From an uncultured bacterium (GTDB lineage: Bacteria; Verrucomicrobiota; Lentisphaeria; Oligosphaerales; Oligosphaeraceae): DNA of 7,309 bases. Positions 5,712 through 7,309 of the stretch are shown in pieces; the stretch's first letter is position 1, and the number at the start of each line of letters is the position of its first letter. The DNA is taken from NCBI GenBank assembly GCA_902783355.1, contig CACZQQ010000351.1, forward strand, positions 1 through 7,309, in the 5' to 3' direction. The translations under genes and the position numbers were made by a program. Under the pieces are notes generated by a model that worked only from the letters and a program-made list of their open reading frames with translations, was not told the origin of the DNA and searched no databases.

Positions 5712-5761
5712 AAAACGCATCCGCCCGTCCGTCAACGGCCTGCGGGTGCGTTTTGCTTTTT
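5712..5761 (+). terminator. Rho-independent terminator after the small basic protein gene
   Basis: AAAACGCATCCGC (5712-5724) pairs with GCGGGTGCGTTTT (5742-5754), 13 pairs including one T-G, with an inner CCGT/ACGG hairpin in the loop, followed by GCTTTTT. The A-run before and T-run after the stem suggest it could also work in the opposite direction. It ends 25 nt before nifU. Confidence 0.85.
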
Positions 5762-5786
5762 ATGCTTTTCCCAAGGGAGGGAGACC

Positions 5787-6680
5787 ATGTGGGAGTATAC
5801 GGATAAAGTCAAGGACCATTTCGAGAATCCGCGCAACGTGGGCGTCATCGAGGACGCAGACGGTGTCGGCGAGGTCGGCAACATCATCTGCGGCGACGCC
5901 ATGAAGCTGACGGTCAAGTTGTCGGAGGACCATGCCCGCGTCGCGGACGCGCGCTTCCAGACCTTCGGCTGCGCCTCCGCCATCGCCTCCGCCTCCGCCC
6001 TCACCGAAATCCTGAAGGGCAAGACGGTCGAGGAGGCCGCCAAGGTCACCAACCAGGACATCGCCGACTATCTGGGGAGCCTGCCTGAGGCGAAGATGCA
6101 CTGCTCCGTCATGGGCATGGAGGCCTTCCAGGCCGCGCTGGCGGACATCCGTAGGAAGCACCCCGAATACAACCTGCCGGGGGCGGCCGAGCCGGAGGGC
6201 GAGGAGCGCATCGTCTGCCAGTGCTTCAACGTCTCGGAGCGCAAAATCCGCGAGGTCGTCAAGGCCAACAACCTGAAGACCGTCGAGCAGGTCACCTTCT
6301 ACACGAAGGCCGGCGGCGGCTGCGGACAGTGCAAGCCCGAAATCCAGGCCATCCTGGACGACATTCTGAAGAACGCGCCGGCGCCGTCGGACGCGGTGCC
6401 CTCCGCCATCAGCGACGCGGTCAAGCAGAACGCGGGGCCCCTGACCCCCTTCCAGAAGATGCGCCTCATCGAAAGCACCTTCGACACCGTCATCCGGCCC
6501 GGCCTGCAGGCCGACGGCGGCGACGCCGAACTGGTGGACGTCGAGGGCGACGTGGTCAAGATCCGCCTGACGGGCAAGTGCGCCACCTGCACCATCGCCC
6601 ACAAGACGCTGGAGCATTGGGTGGAGGCCAATCTGCGCGAGAAGGTCTCCCCCGCCATCTCCGTCCAGGAGGTCAAGTAG
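5787..6680 (+). CDS. nifU: NifU-type Fe-S cluster scaffold protein (three-domain)
   Basis: NifU accepts sulfur from NifS and builds [2Fe-2S] and [4Fe-4S] clusters for transfer to apoproteins in the cytoplasm. The 297 residues show the full three-part architecture of Azotobacter NifU. The IscU-like domain (1-125) has scaffold cysteines C35 (in CGDAM, with D37), C62 (FGCASAIAS) and C106 (MHCSVMG). The BFD-like [2Fe-2S] ferredoxin domain (140-193) has C144-x-C146 and C179-x2-C182. After a linker (195-218) comes the NfuA-like domain (219-297), with the QADGGDAELVDV region and C265-x2-C268. No ligand is missing. GGGAGG at 5775-5780 lies 6 nt before ATG. nifS follows after 10 nt. I see no clear promoter between the terminator at 5712-5761 and the ATG, so transcription may rely on readthrough or an unusual promoter. 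Confidence 0.96.
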   Translation: MWEYTDKVKDHFENPRNVGVIEDADGVGEVGNIICGDAMKLTVKLSEDHARVADARFQTFGCASAIASASALTEILKGKTVEEAAKVTNQDIADYLGSLPEAKMHCSVMGMEAFQAALADIRRKHPEYNLPGAAEPEGEERIVCQCFNVSERKIREVVKANNLKTVEQVTFYTKAGGGCGQCKPEIQAILDDILKNAPAPSDAVPSAISDAVKQNAGPLTPFQKMRLIESTFDTVIRPGLQADGGDAELVDVEGDVVKIRLTGKCATCTIAHKTLEHWVEANLREKVSPAISVQEVK

Positions 6681-6690
6681 GAGGCGTGCC

Positions 6691-7309
6691 ATGGCTGAGA
6701 AGGACCTCATCTATCTGGACAACAATGCGACGACGCGCGTGGCGCCGGAGGTCTTCGAGGCCATGCGCCCCTTCCTGACCGACGAGTACGCCAACGCCTC
6801 CAGCGTCTACCCCTTCGCGGGGCCGGCGGCCGCCGCCATCCGCAAGGGCCGCGCCTCCCTCGCCGCCCTCCTGGGCGCAAGTCCCGACGAAATCATCTTC
6901 ACCAGCTGCGGCAGCGAATCGGACAACGCGGTCCTGCGCAGCGCCGCCGTCACGCAGGGGCGCCGCCGCATCCTGACCACCGCCGTGGAGCATCCCGCCA
7001 TCCTCAACACATGCCGCTCCCTCACGCAGTTCGCAGGCATCCATGTCGACTACCTGAGCGTGGACAGCAAGGGACGGCTTGACCTCGACGAAGCCAAGGC
7101 GCTCATTACGGATGATACGGCGCTTGTCAGTATCATGTTTGCCAACAACGAGATAGGCAATATCTATCCCATCGCGGAGCTGGCGGCGCTGGCGCACGCC
7201 AAGGGCGCGCTCTTCCACACGGACGCCGTGCAGGCCGTCGGCAAGGTCCCCATCGACCTCGCCGGCGCCCTCAAGGACGTGGACTTCCTGTCGCTTTCAG
7301 GTCATAAAT
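6691..7309 (+). CDS. nifS: Cysteine desulfurase, NifS/IscS family (partial, 3' end missing)
   Basis: This PLP-dependent enzyme releases sulfur from cysteine as a persulfide for transfer to NifU. The first 206 codons are present. Visible family motifs: YLDNNATTRV (8-17), ASSVYPFAG (near 35-43), FTSCGSESDN (71-80), the PLP-stacking histidine in TTAVEHPAIL (near 97-106), MFANNEIG (near 147-154), HTDAVQA (near 175-181), and SGHK at the right edge, containing the lysine expected to form the PLP Schiff base. The active-site cysteine loop lies beyond the window. AGGAGG at 6679-6684 overlaps the nifU stop codon, 6 nt before ATG, so translation of the two is probably coupled. The GSESDN signature and pairing with three-domain NifU favour a NifS-type rather than SufS-type enzyme. 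Confidence 0.95.
   Translation, partial: MAEKDLIYLDNNATTRVAPEVFEAMRPFLTDEYANASSVYPFAGPAAAAIRKGRASLAALLGASPDEIIFTSCGSESDNAVLRSAAVTQGRRRILTTAVEHPAILNTCRSLTQFAGIHVDYLSVDSKGRLDLDEAKALITDDTALVSIMFANNEIGNIYPIAELAALAHAKGALFHTDAVQAVGKVPIDLAGALKDVDFLSLSGHK

Noticed and set aside
5760..6710. Long minus-strand open frame opposite nifU
   Set aside because: nifU on the plus strand has all expected motifs; the reverse frame is Asp/Gly/Leu/Val-rich shadow sequence.
1..7309. CRISPR array, toxin-antitoxin pair, phage or transposase genes
   Set aside because: No regularly spaced direct repeats and no such proteins were found; the XRE regulator has no toxin partner next to it.

Overview
The window is a high-GC bacterial chromosome segment. 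The best lineage marker is the 51-residue basic protein at 5514-5669, which resembles the small basic protein family I know from Planctomycetes, Verrucomicrobia and Chlamydiae. Together with the GC-rich genes, several starts without Shine-Dalgarno sites, and a NIF-type Fe-S system of the sort common in anaerobes, this suggests a PVC-superphylum bacterium (Verrucomicrobiota, Kiritimatiellota or Lentisphaerota-like), perhaps anaerobic. The phylum call is inference.

Layout. Positions 1-1580 hold a leftward two-gene unit: a cation diffusion facilitator (CDF) metal transporter, then a lipoprotein that runs off the left edge. A 196-bp divergent spacer (1581-1776) with two short palindromes separates it from a rightward gene for a shortened, degenerate Gfo/Idh/MocA-like protein (1777-2478). 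A 411-bp gene-free stretch (2479-2889) follows. It holds a ~147-bp AT-richer imperfect palindrome resembling a MITE, a 9-bp GC hairpin, and a candidate promoter with a structured leader in front of rplM.

From 2890 onward all genes point right and look like core genes: rplM-rpsI (ribosomal proteins uL13 and uS9), a strong intrinsic terminator, argC (arginine biosynthesis), an XRE-type regulator, a small basic protein with its own promoter and terminator, and a nifU-nifS pair whose nifS runs off the right edge.

Function. rplM-rpsI form the usual ribosomal protein pair. NifU (scaffold with IscU-like, [2Fe-2S] and NfuA-like parts) and NifS (cysteine desulfurase) form a complete Fe-S cluster assembly pair, and no nitrogenase gene is visible here. 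I found no defence system, CRISPR array, transposase, tRNA or rRNA. The least explained elements are the long palindrome, the pseudoenzyme-like Gfo/Idh/MocA relative, the two-part lipoprotein, the rplM leader and the small basic protein.
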